Below, in pieces: positions 30,103 through 37,313 of a stretch of 37,766 nucleotides of DNA. Every line of letters starts with the position of its first letter. The stretch's first letter is position 1. The notes below the pieces were generated by a model. It saw only the letters and a list, made by a program, of their open reading frames with translations. It ran no database searches and was not told where the DNA came from. Origin of the DNA: Clostridia bacterium (lineage in GTDB: Bacteria; Bacillota; Clostridia; Christensenellales; Aristaeellaceae); the NCBI GenBank assembly GCA_017527065.1, contig JAFXQO010000017.1, positions 1 to 37,766 of the forward strand. Reading direction: 5' to 3'. The position numbers and the translations under genes are program-made.

Positions 30103-31050
30103 CTAATCTGTCGTTTGCTTCCGGAGGGTGATCACGTGTATCTGAGGGCCGGTGCCCAGCCGCAGGGGCAGGAAGCCGCCGCTCAGTCCCTCGCTGATGA
30201 GTATCTTCGTTCCGTTTTCGATCTGCCAGCCCGCGCGGTACTTGTCTTCCCGGGGCAGGGGATTGAAAAGCTCATATCCCATCAGGCTGACCTGCCCGCC
30301 CAGGGTGTGGCCGCAGAGCGCCGCGTCGATCCAGGAACCGCCGTCTTCGCCGGGCTGGGCGGCCAGCTGAAACACGGCCTCCGGGTTGTGGGTGAGGAGG
30401 ATCACGCAGTCGCTGCCCCGCAGGCCCCGGGACGGGCTCCGGGTGTCCTGCAGGCCGGTGCGCCAGTCGTCCGCGCCGCACAGCACGACGGACTGGCCGT
30501 CCTTTGTCACGCGGACCCATTCGTCCCGCAGCAGCCGCACGCCGCCCAGTTCCGCGGCGTCGGAAAGGGACATCTGCGCGCTGCGCTCAAGGGCGTTGTC
30601 CATGTCGCCCGGCACGGCGAATTTTCCCAGCGTCGTCTGGAAATCGGCCAGGGCGAAGAAGAACATGTCGCGGTTCTGGATCTGCCGCGCGCCGTACAGG
30701 TCGCCGCTGCGCTGGGCGACGATCCGGGCGATGAGGTCGTTTCCGGTGTAGTCGCCGCCCAGGAGCAGCAGGTCGGGTTTGACGGCCTCCAGCTGGCGCA
30801 TGAGCGCCGAAACCTTGTCCTGTGAGTTGAGGGCGGTGATGTGAATATCGCTCAGATAGACGATCTTCACCCCGTCGAACACCTGCGGCAGGTCCCTCAG
30901 CGGCAGGTCCACGCGGATCACCTGGACCACGCTGCCCTGGAGGAACATCGCCGCCAGCAGGAGGGCGGCGATCAGCAGCAGGGCCCGCAGCGCGAACCGG
31001 GACGCGCGCCCCCCGGTCTTCTTTGCCTTCTTTTTTTTCTTGCCCGCCAT
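30103..31050 (-). CDS. membrane-anchored metallophosphoesterase
   Basis: A 315-residue calcineurin-like phosphoesterase with a lysine-rich N-terminus (MAGKKKKKAKK) and one membrane segment (about 17-37), so the catalytic domain probably lies outside the membrane. Metal motifs are SDIH (D68, H70), GGDYTG (98-103), a middle LLTHNPE histidine and CGHTLGGQ. Relatives include YkuE/YaeI-type phospholipid phosphoesterases. ATG 31050 follows GGAGGAGGT; an upstream in-frame ATG at 31089 would start inside a parS site and is rejected. It is the first gene of the seven-gene operon, and its leader contains the two parS sites. Confidence 0.87.
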   Translation of the reverse strand: MAGKKKKKAKKTGGRASRFALRALLLIAALLLAAMFLQGSVVQVIRVDLPLRDLPQVFDGVKIVYLSDIHITALNSQDKVSALMRQLEAVKPDLLLLGGDYTGNDLIARIVAQRSGDLYGARQIQNRDMFFFALADFQTTLGKFAVPGDMDNALERSAQMSLSDAAELGGVRLLRDEWVRVTKDGQSVVLCGADDWRTGLQDTRSPSRGLRGSDCVILLTHNPEAVFQLAAQPGEDGGSWIDAALCGHTLGGQVSLMGYELFNPLPREDKYRAGWQIENGTKILISEGLSGGFLPLRLGTGPQIHVITLRKQTTD

Positions 31051-31072
31051 GACGCCACCTCCTCCGGCCGGT

Positions 31073-31088
31073 TGTTTCACGTGGAACA
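31073..31088. other. parS centromere site 1
   Basis: TGTTTCACGTGGAACA. Its reverse complement, TGTTCCACGTGAAACA, matches the Bacillus parS consensus TGTTNCACGTGAAACA at every position. It should bind ParB/Spo0J near the origin for chromosome segregation. It lies in the leader of the metallophosphoesterase operon. Confidence 0.93.
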
Positions 31089-31108
31089 ACCAGGCTCAGC
31101 GCGGGAAT

Positions 31109-31124
31109 TGTTTCACGTGAAACA
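31109..31124. other. parS centromere site 2
   Basis: TGTTTCACGTGAAACA, a perfect 16-bp palindrome matching the parS consensus exactly. Its centre is 36 bp from that of site 1. The parA and parB genes are not in the window. Confidence 0.95.
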
Positions 31125-31155
31125 TCGATAAAGCCCGCCGAATCCCCTCATACAC

Positions 31156-31177
31156 AAAAAGAACAAATGTTCTTTTT
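31156..31177. promoter_or_regulatory. LexA-like palindrome in the divergent intergenic region
   Basis: Ten-base arms AAAAAGAACA and TGTTCTTTTT flank AA, containing GAAC-N4-GTTC, the core of the Firmicutes LexA/DinR box. It could also fold as a short AT hairpin with T-tracts on both strands. A terminator makes little sense between divergent genes, so an operator is the better guess. The flanking C/G of the strict Bacillus consensus is missing. Confidence 0.4.
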
Positions 31178-31253
31178 TAGTTCCTTTCCCTGTGAAAACG
31201 GGGCTTTTTTTGTAAAAATGAGTCGATTCCCGCAATTTGTAAGAAAAGAACCA

Positions 31254-31282
31254 TTGCATACTGTCCGATAATCCATTATAAT
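31254..31282 (+). promoter_or_regulatory. promoter of the DUF5711-CvpA operon
   Basis: TTGCAT (31254-31259), a 17-bp spacer and a perfect TATAAT (31277-31282). The leader to ATG 31376 is about 85 nt. Confidence 0.78.
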
Positions 31283-31375
31283 AGGAATGGCGTTTCGTTT
31301 CAACGGTATGTTCTTTAATTCATGCGCCAAATTTGTTTTGACAGTTCAATAACCGACAGGAGGGTTTCAGGTTTC

Positions 31376-32473
31376 ATGAAGGAGAGCGAAACCAAGGGCC
31401 TCTCGTGGCCTGTCGCCCTGCTGGTGACCCTGCTGATCTGCGGCATGGCGCTGCTCATGGCGCGCCTGTTCGCCGCGCCGCGCTCGCGCGTGCTCGAGCG
31501 CGTGACGCTGCTGCCCTGCACCTCGTCCCAGTCCGTCGAAGTGCTCGACAAGGGCGTCGTTTACAGCGACGGCACGTCGCTGCGCGCGCTGAACGCCAGC
31601 GGACGCCAGGTTTGGAGCTATGTCGTGGGCGTGGGCTGCGGCTTTTCCGCGGGCCCGGGCGGCATCGCGGGCTGGTCGAACGACCTGCTTGTTTCGCTGA
31701 ACGCATCAACGGGCGACCCCTTTTTCAGCGCCTCCCTGGGAAGCCAGGTGCTTTCCGCCGTCTCCGGTCAGGTCTATACGGCCGCGCTGGTGGGCGAGGA
31801 GGGCGACGGCACGCTGGTCGTCATCGAAAAAAACGGCCGGGAGATCGACCGGATCGCGCTGCCGGACGTGACCGTGCTGGACTTCGGCTTTTTCAACAAC
31901 GGCAACATGCTCTGGGTGATGTCGCTGGACACGAACGGGACCGTGCCGATGAGCCAGATCGCCACCTACCGGCCGGGCCGGGTCCAGGCCGGCAGTATCA
32001 CCGATTCCGAGCAGGTGGTCTACGAGGTGATGTTTGACACGCCGCGCGTCAGCGCCATCGGCACCACCTACATCCGGGTGTACGACTACGCGGGCGTGGA
32101 GAACACCGCCGCGCGCAAGCTGATATACGGCTGGTACCTGATGGATTCCGCCGTGTCCCAGGGCGAAACGCTCATGGCCTTCGTGCCCATGGTGGAGATC
32201 GGCACCAGCGCCGCCATCAACGACGTCCGCCTGGTCAAGGGGGCCACGGACAAGACCATCCGCATGCCGTTCACCTGCTTCGACATCGCGGTGCGCGGCA
32301 GCGCGGTGTACGGCTTCTCGAGCCAGTACGTCATGGTGCACGGGCTGAACGCCGCCCGCGCGGAGACCTACCAGCTTCCCTTTTCCTGCGACGGGCTGAT
32401 CGGCGTCACGGAAGGCAACGCCGTCGTGCTGGAATCGGGCGATTCCGTCTATCTCGTGAATCTGCCGGGGTAA
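31376..32473 (+). CDS. membrane-anchored beta-propeller-like protein (DUF5711-like)
   Basis: A 365-residue protein with a short cytoplasmic N-terminus (MKESETKGLSW), one membrane helix (about 11-32) and an extracytoplasmic region. That region has repeated blade-like strands (VVYSDGTSLRALNASGRQVW, LLVSLNASTGDPFFSASLG, LVVIEKNGREIDRIAL), resembling PQQ-type propellers. It matches my recollection of the DUF5711 family of Clostridia, of unknown function. ATG 31376 is the only start after the promoter that precedes the helix; GGAGG is 12 nt upstream, rather distant. CvpA-like follows after 82 nt. A cell-envelope role is inferred from topology. Confidence 0.7.
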   Translation: MKESETKGLSWPVALLVTLLICGMALLMARLFAAPRSRVLERVTLLPCTSSQSVEVLDKGVVYSDGTSLRALNASGRQVWSYVVGVGCGFSAGPGGIAGWSNDLLVSLNASTGDPFFSASLGSQVLSAVSGQVYTAALVGEEGDGTLVVIEKNGREIDRIALPDVTVLDFGFFNNGNMLWVMSLDTNGTVPMSQIATYRPGRVQAGSITDSEQVVYEVMFDTPRVSAIGTTYIRVYDYAGVENTAARKLIYGWYLMDSAVSQGETLMAFVPMVEIGTSAAINDVRLVKGATDKTIRMPFTCFDIAVRGSAVYGFSSQYVMVHGLNAARAETYQLPFSCDGLIGVTEGNAVVLESGDSVYLVNLPG

Positions 32474-32555
32474 GCGGAGGCGGGACACGGATCATCAAAA
32501 TCCCTCGGGATTTGTGATATGAAATGAACAGAATTCACTTAAGGAGTGTAAAAAA

Positions 32556-33272
32556 ATGAACATCGTCGACATCATTATCCTCGCTATCCTGGGTCTCAGC
32601 CTGGTTTCCGGCATGTACAAGGGCTTCATCACCTCCACGCTGGCGCTGGTGGGCTTCTGCGGCGCCTGGATCGGCAGCCTGGCTTCCTATCAGTATCTGG
32701 TCAAGGCCGTCAACGCCAACGAGAGCCTCATGAAGTTCTTCAACGGCCTTGTCGGTTCCCTCGATATATTCAAAACCCCCAGCCTTGCCAACATGCAGGT
32801 CGCGGCGGCAACCTCGGAAAACATCGACCAGGCCGTGTCCGAGATCAACATTCCCCTCATCAGCAATCTCTTCCGCAGCAACGTGGTGGGCCAGGTTTTC
32901 GCCAACGAGGGCATGAGCACCATGAGCGACTACCTCACCCAGACCCTCATGACCACCGCCCTGAACATCATCTGCTTCATCGTGATGTTCATCGTGATCT
33001 ACGCCGCGGTGCTGCTGGTGGTCAACCTGCTGAACAACGTGTTCCGCTTCCCGGCCCTGCGCCATCTGGACTGGCTGCTGGGCGGCGTGTTCGGCCTGGT
33101 GCGCGGCCTGGTGATCGTGATGCTGATCTTCGCCGTGGTGCCCACCATCGCCTCCGCCCTGTCCAGCATGAAGATCACCCTGCTGACCGACCTCATCAAC
33201 GAATCGCGCATCGGCAAGATATTCCAGGACAGCAACCTGGTGGCGAACACGCTGCAGTCCATCCTCAACTGA
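32556..33272 (+). CDS. CvpA-family membrane protein
   Basis: A 238-residue integral membrane protein with hydrophobic segments near residues 3-20, 24-45, 125-155 and 175-200, and the CvpA-type start NIVDIIILAILGLSLVSGMYKGFI. The family was named for colicin V production and occurs widely; it has been linked to envelope stress, but its mechanism is unknown. The central soluble part (about 55-120) is longer than in short CvpA proteins. AAGGAG 9-10 nt before ATG 32556 fixes the start. It is co-directional with the upstream propeller-like gene, so they probably share a promoter. Confidence 0.82.
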   Translation: MNIVDIIILAILGLSLVSGMYKGFITSTLALVGFCGAWIGSLASYQYLVKAVNANESLMKFFNGLVGSLDIFKTPSLANMQVAAATSENIDQAVSEINIPLISNLFRSNVVGQVFANEGMSTMSDYLTQTLMTTALNIICFIVMFIVIYAAVLLVVNLLNNVFRFPALRHLDWLLGGVFGLVRGLVIVMLIFAVVPTIASALSSMKITLLTDLINESRIGKIFQDSNLVANTLQSILN

Positions 33273-33284
33273 CGCGAATTGAGA

Positions 33285-33408
33285 ATGAATTGCGCTGCGC
33301 GCGTGAATTCCCGCTTCGCTCCATGAATCGCGGCCGCGCCGCAATTCACGCCCGAAGGGCAAATCATGTCCGCAGGACGATTCATGCGCCGTCCAGGCGC
33401 AAATCATC
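33285..33408. repeat. array of six small hairpins with AATCAT-type spacers
   Basis: Short palindromes of different sequence (GCGCTGCGCGC, a CCGCTTCGC-containing one, GCGGCCGCGCCGC, GCCCGAAGGGC, GTCCGCAGGAC, GCGCCGTCCAGGCGC) alternate with 7-8-bp spacers. Spacers include GTGAATTC, ATGAATC (33323), AATTCAC (33343), AAATCAT (33361), GATTCAT (33379) and AAATCAT (33401). The period is about 18-22 bp. It is non-coding and lies between the convergent CvpA and GH13 genes. Confidence 0.65.
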
Positions 33409-33440
33409 GGGGCTGACTCGATCCGAGTCAGCCCCGTTTT
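33409..33440 (+). terminator. intrinsic terminator after the CvpA gene
   Basis: A perfect 12-bp stem GGGGCTGACTCG / CGAGTCAGCCCC (33409-33420 and 33424-33435) with a 3-nt loop is followed by GTTTT. There is no T-tract on the minus strand. Confidence 0.85.
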
Positions 33441-33441
33441 A

Positions 33442-35172
33442 TCATCTTCTGTCCAGTTCGGCCCGCAGCTCCTGCCCCTGGTAGCGCCTGATCACCTCGA
33501 TGGTGTCCTCGTCCTTCGCGACCAGCTCCACATCGCCCAGGCGGGCGGCGTCGCTGGCGAGGCGGGCCTGGTTGATCTTTGATATCTTGTGGATCAGCGC
33601 CTCGTCCTCATGGCCCCAGGGATAGGTGCAGCGGCAGAAGGGATCGTCGCCGCCCTGGGCGCCGGCCTCGTCGCCGTAATAGAGGCAGGGCATGCCGGGC
33701 ATGGCGCACACGAAGGCCCACAGCCGCAAAAAGCGCCGCCGGCCCAGGGCGTACTGCCGCAGGCTGAGCCTCTTGAAGCGCCGGGCGCCGTCGGGCCGCT
33801 GCTCGGGCTCCGCGCCGCTCAGGCGGTTTATGATGCGGGCCCGGTCGTGGCTGCCCACCAGGTTCATCAGCGAAAAGGCGAAGGGCGCGGGATAGTTCTC
33901 GTAGAGGGCGTCCAGCCGCCGCTTGAGGGCATAGGCGTCGAACTCGCCGTTCATGAAGCCGATGAGCCCGTCCCGCAGCGGGTAGTTCATCACGCTGTCG
34001 AGGGTGTCGCCGGCGCAGTAGCAGCGCAGCTCGTCGTAGGCGATCTTGTTGGAGGCGTCCTCCCACACCTCGCCCAGCACGGCCGCGTCCGGATCGACGG
34101 CCTTCACGCTCTTGCGCAGCGCCCGCAGGAAGGCCATGGGCAGCTCGTCGGCCACGTCCAGCCGCCAGCCGGAGGCGCCGCGTCTGAGCCACCGCTTGAC
34201 GATGGCGTCCCGGCCGGTCACGATGTAGCGCATGTAGCCGGGGTCCAGCTCGTTCACGTTGGGCAGGCACAGGTAGCCCCACCAGCAGTCGTAGTCGTCC
34301 GGCCAGCGCTTGAAGCTGTACCAGGAGGCGTAGGGCGAATCGGGGGACTGATACGCGCCCACCGAGTCGTAGCGGCCGAAGCGGTTGAAGTAGCGGCTGT
34401 CGTTGCCGGTGTGGGAGAACACGCCGTCCAGCATCACGCGGATGCCCTTCTCCTTCGCCCTGGCGCAGAGCGATTCAAAATCCGCCCGCGTTCCGAAGGA
34501 GGGATCGACGGTCTCGTAGTCGCCGGTGTCGTATTTGTGGTTGGATCGGGCTTTGAAGATGGGGTTGAGGTACAAAACCGTCACGCCCAGGCCTTTCAGG
34601 TAGTCCAGCTTGGCCTCGATGCCCTTCAGGTTGCCGCCGAAGAAGTCCTCGGCCTGGTCGTCGTCCCGGGGCCGGCCGGCGGGGGCCGGCAGGGGGATGT
34701 CGTCCCAGTTCTCGTGCAGCGTGCCGTGGTCGGGGCGGATCTTTTCCACCGCGTGGAAGCGGTCCGGCATGATCTGGTACATGATGCCGTTCTTCATCCA
34801 GGCGGGCGGCGCGAAGGCCGGGTCGTAGAGGGTGATCTGGAAGGAGGCCGGCTCGTGATCGGTCAGGCGGCCTTCCCCGCCCAGCCTGTCCGCCGCGTTG
34901 CCGTAATAGAGGGTCTCGCCCTTCGCCTCGATGATGAAGTAATACCACAGAAGCCCCGGCGTCTTGGGCAGGGCGAGGTAATACTCGAAGAGCCCCGCGT
35001 CCACCCTGGAGGGCTTCATGGCGAATTTATGCTCGGCGTCGTTCCACCAGAGGCGCAGGAAAACCTTTGCGCCGCTCTCCGCGCGCAGGCGCAGCATGAC
35101 CTTTTCGCCCGCGGGCCGCGCGCCGGAGGGGGTTCTGTAGAAGGGATTCCGGGAATCGTGCAGCGCTGTCAT
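33442..35172 (-). CDS. GH13 alpha-glucan hydrolase (neopullulanase/cyclomaltodextrinase-like), short C-terminus
   Basis: A 576-residue enzyme of glycoside hydrolase family 13. Residues 1-115 form the N-terminal beta domain common to cyclomaltodextrinases and neopullulanases. The catalytic barrel starts at WMKNGIMYQIMPDRF, with DGVFSHTG (249-256), nucleophile D339 (GWRLDVADE), acid/base E368 (LGEVWED) and D443 (LVGSHDR). It has no signal peptide, so it acts on cytoplasmic maltodextrin. It ends soon after the barrel, and the usual C-terminal beta domain appears about 50 residues short. ATG 35172 has GGAGGT 10 nt upstream; TTG 35193 is an alternative. It follows the branching-enzyme gene by 38 nt. 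Confidence 0.88.
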   Translation of the reverse strand: MTALHDSRNPFYRTPSGARPAGEKVMLRLRAESGAKVFLRLWWNDAEHKFAMKPSRVDAGLFEYYLALPKTPGLLWYYFIIEAKGETLYYGNAADRLGGEGRLTDHEPASFQITLYDPAFAPPAWMKNGIMYQIMPDRFHAVEKIRPDHGTLHENWDDIPLPAPAGRPRDDDQAEDFFGGNLKGIEAKLDYLKGLGVTVLYLNPIFKARSNHKYDTGDYETVDPSFGTRADFESLCARAKEKGIRVMLDGVFSHTGNDSRYFNRFGRYDSVGAYQSPDSPYASWYSFKRWPDDYDCWWGYLCLPNVNELDPGYMRYIVTGRDAIVKRWLRRGASGWRLDVADELPMAFLRALRKSVKAVDPDAAVLGEVWEDASNKIAYDELRCYCAGDTLDSVMNYPLRDGLIGFMNGEFDAYALKRRLDALYENYPAPFAFSLMNLVGSHDRARIINRLSGAEPEQRPDGARRFKRLSLRQYALGRRRFLRLWAFVCAMPGMPCLYYGDEAGAQGGDDPFCRCTYPWGHEDEALIHKISKINQARLASDAARLGDVELVAKDEDTIEVIRRYQGQELRAELDRR

Positions 35173-35210
35173 GGGCTGTGTTACCTCCGTCAAAGTGAGC
35201 GCTCCTTGTC

Positions 35211-37229
35211 TCAGCCTTCCGTCTTTTGGAGGACGACGCCGCTGCGGCAGGGCAGATACAGGAGGAAGCCGAATCCGGATTCCGTCTTGGCGGCGCGGTA
35301 GACCTGGTTCATGTCGATGCGGCCCTGTCCGCCGAAGGAGGGATCGTCGGTGGAGAGGACGGTCTTATAGCCGCCCGCGCCGGTGACGCGGCAGCTGACG
35401 AACACGGTCTCCTGGGACCAGGTGGGATGGAGGTTGAAGGCGTACAGCAGTCCGCCCCGGGCGAATATGACGAGCTTCTTCTCATTGTCCAGCCACAGGC
35501 TCTCGGCGGGGCCCGCGCAGTGGACGCGATGGGCGTTGACGAAACCGGTCATGGCCCGGTCGAAATCCGCCAGCCACACGAATTTCAAGTTGCCGTTCTG
35601 CACCAGCGACCATTGGCGGCGGGCGTAGTGGTAGCTCCAGTTGTTGCCCTCCCGGGGGAAGTCGATCCATTCGGGATGGCCGAATTCGTTGCCCATGAAG
35701 TTGAGATACCCGTTGCCCGCCAGGCAGCAGGTCAAGAGGCGTATGACCTTGTGCATGTCGATGGCCCGGTCCATGGAGGGGCTGTGGTAATCCTTCATCA
35801 TGCCGGTGTACATCTCCGCGCCGGCCAGCCGGAACATGAGGGACTGGTCGCCCACCAGGGCCTGGTCGTGGGACTCGGCGTAGCCGACACTCTTTTCGCC
35901 GGGCCGGCCGGTGGTCAGCTCGTACCAGAGGTAGAACATGTTCCAGTCTTCCTGCCGCTGATCCTTCACCAGCTTGATCCACACGTCCGGTATGCCCATG
36001 GCCAGGCGGTAGTCGAACCCGATGCCCGCGCATTCCAGGGGCAGGCACATGCCGGGGAAGCCGCTCATGTCCTCGGCGATGGTCATGGCCTTGGGGTTGC
36101 AGTCGTGAACCAGGGCGTTTGCCAGGGTCAGGTAGATCCGCCCGTCCACGTTGGTGTTCAGGGAGAAGTAATCGTCGTAGCGGGTGAAGCTGCAGTTGCC
36201 GTGGTTTTCATACATCATGCTGGTCACGCCGTCGAAGCGGAACCCGTCGAAGTGGAATTCCTCCATCCAGTATTTCAGGTTGGAGAGCAGGAAGTGCAGC
36301 GTTTCGTCCTTGCCGTAATCGAAGATCTTCGTCTTCCAGGAGGGATGCCAGCCCCGGTCGCCCTCCAGGAAATACTGGCAGTCCGTGCCGTCCAGCCGGT
36401 TCAGGCCCTCGCCCACGTTGGGGCAGGCGTGGCTGTGCACCACGTCCAGCAGCACCGAAAGGCCCATGCCGTGGGCCTTGTCGATCAGGTATTTCAGGTC
36501 GTCCGGCGCGCCGTAGCGGTGGGACGGCGCGAAGAAATTGGTGACCTGATAGCCGAAGGAGGCGTAATAGGGATGCTCCTGTATGGCCATCAGCTGCACC
36601 GTGTTGTAGCCCGCGCGCTTGATCCAGTCCAGGGGCCCGTCGGCGAATTCCCGATAGCTGCCGATGTGGCCGTGCTCCTGGGCCATGCCGATGTGGGCCT
36701 CGTAGATCATGGGCGATTCGGGCCGTTTTTTGCGGAAGAAATCCCCGTCGGTCCATTCGAAGGGCTTGTCCGGCATCCAGATCTGGCCGCACAGGGTTTG
36801 GGTTGACGTGTCCATCACGCAGTAGGTCATGTAGGCGGGGATGCGCTCGAAGCTGATTCCCTGCCGGCCCACGATCAGCTTGACATACTGCCCGTGCTTC
36901 AGGGCGTCCCGGCCTTCGAGGGCGATCTCCCATACGCCGCCCCCCACGGCGCGGAGCGGGTGGCTCCACTTGGCCCAGCCGTTGAAGTCGCCCGTCAGCC
37001 AGGCGGCGTCCGCCCCGGGCAGCCATTCCCGGAACACCCAGCCGGTTTCCGTGCGGTGAAAGCCAAAAAAGAGGTGGCCGTTGGCAAAATCCGAGAGGCT
37101 TTTCCCGCCCGTCAGCCGCCGGAGGCGGTCGTTGAAGCGGTCGAGATGCATCCTGATTTCCCCGGCCCAGGGCTTCAGGGTCGGATCCTTCTTCATCAGC
37201 AGCGCCAGCGCGTTATCGGCGTTTATCAT
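35211..37229 (-). CDS. glgB: 1,4-alpha-glucan branching enzyme, eukaryote (GBE1)-like type
   Basis: A 672-residue GH13 branching enzyme that makes alpha-1,6 branches in glycogen. A CBM48-like segment (FREWLPGADAAWLTGDFNGW, 66-85) precedes the barrel, which begins SPMIYEAHIGMA. The catalytic set is D333 (DGFRFDGVTSM), E386 (TIAEDMSG) and D455 (AESHDQALVGD). Segments such as ASFGYQVTNFFA and LLDVVHSHA closely resemble human/yeast glycogen branching enzyme rather than the E. coli-type GlgB. AAAGGAGG 7 nt before ATG 37229 fixes the start. It lies between glycogen phosphorylase and a GH13 hydrolase on the same strand, forming a glycogen-turnover cluster. Confidence 0.93.
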   Translation of the reverse strand: MINADNALALLMKKDPTLKPWAGEIRMHLDRFNDRLRRLTGGKSLSDFANGHLFFGFHRTETGWVFREWLPGADAAWLTGDFNGWAKWSHPLRAVGGGVWEIALEGRDALKHGQYVKLIVGRQGISFERIPAYMTYCVMDTSTQTLCGQIWMPDKPFEWTDGDFFRKKRPESPMIYEAHIGMAQEHGHIGSYREFADGPLDWIKRAGYNTVQLMAIQEHPYYASFGYQVTNFFAPSHRYGAPDDLKYLIDKAHGMGLSVLLDVVHSHACPNVGEGLNRLDGTDCQYFLEGDRGWHPSWKTKIFDYGKDETLHFLLSNLKYWMEEFHFDGFRFDGVTSMMYENHGNCSFTRYDDYFSLNTNVDGRIYLTLANALVHDCNPKAMTIAEDMSGFPGMCLPLECAGIGFDYRLAMGIPDVWIKLVKDQRQEDWNMFYLWYELTTGRPGEKSVGYAESHDQALVGDQSLMFRLAGAEMYTGMMKDYHSPSMDRAIDMHKVIRLLTCCLAGNGYLNFMGNEFGHPEWIDFPREGNNWSYHYARRQWSLVQNGNLKFVWLADFDRAMTGFVNAHRVHCAGPAESLWLDNEKKLVIFARGGLLYAFNLHPTWSQETVFVSCRVTGAGGYKTVLSTDDPSFGGQGRIDMNQVYRAAKTESGFGFLLYLPCRSGVVLQKTEG

Positions 37230-37274
37230 GAGCCGGCCTCCTTTGCATCGGTTCGGCGGTCGCGTGTTGAGCAG

Positions 37275-37305
37275 AAAAACCGGGCGCGGCGGAAACGTCG
37301 CGCCC
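37275..37305 (-). terminator. terminator or attenuator between glycogen phosphorylase and branching enzyme
   Basis: On the minus strand GGGCGCG-loop-CGCGCCC (37299-37305 with 37282-37288) is followed by GGTTTTT. It lies downstream of the phosphorylase stop and about 45 nt before the glgB start, so glgB is either partly attenuated or has its own start in this gap. Confidence 0.72.
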
Positions 37306-37313
37306 GCAGAAGT

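Noticed and set aside
31051-31089. Upstream start of the metallophosphoesterase at 31089
   Set aside because: The added residues would be encoded by the parS site, there is no ribosome binding site, and ATG 31050 has a near-perfect GGAGGAGGT.
31338-31343. Perfect TTGACA as a second promoter for the DUF5711-like gene
   Set aside because: No acceptable -10 lies 16-18 bp downstream; that position is occupied by the GGAGG ribosome binding site.
33285-33408. CRISPR-like array
   Set aside because: The constant elements are only 7-8 bp and the variable units are palindromes; there is no constant 25-40-bp repeat and no cas gene.
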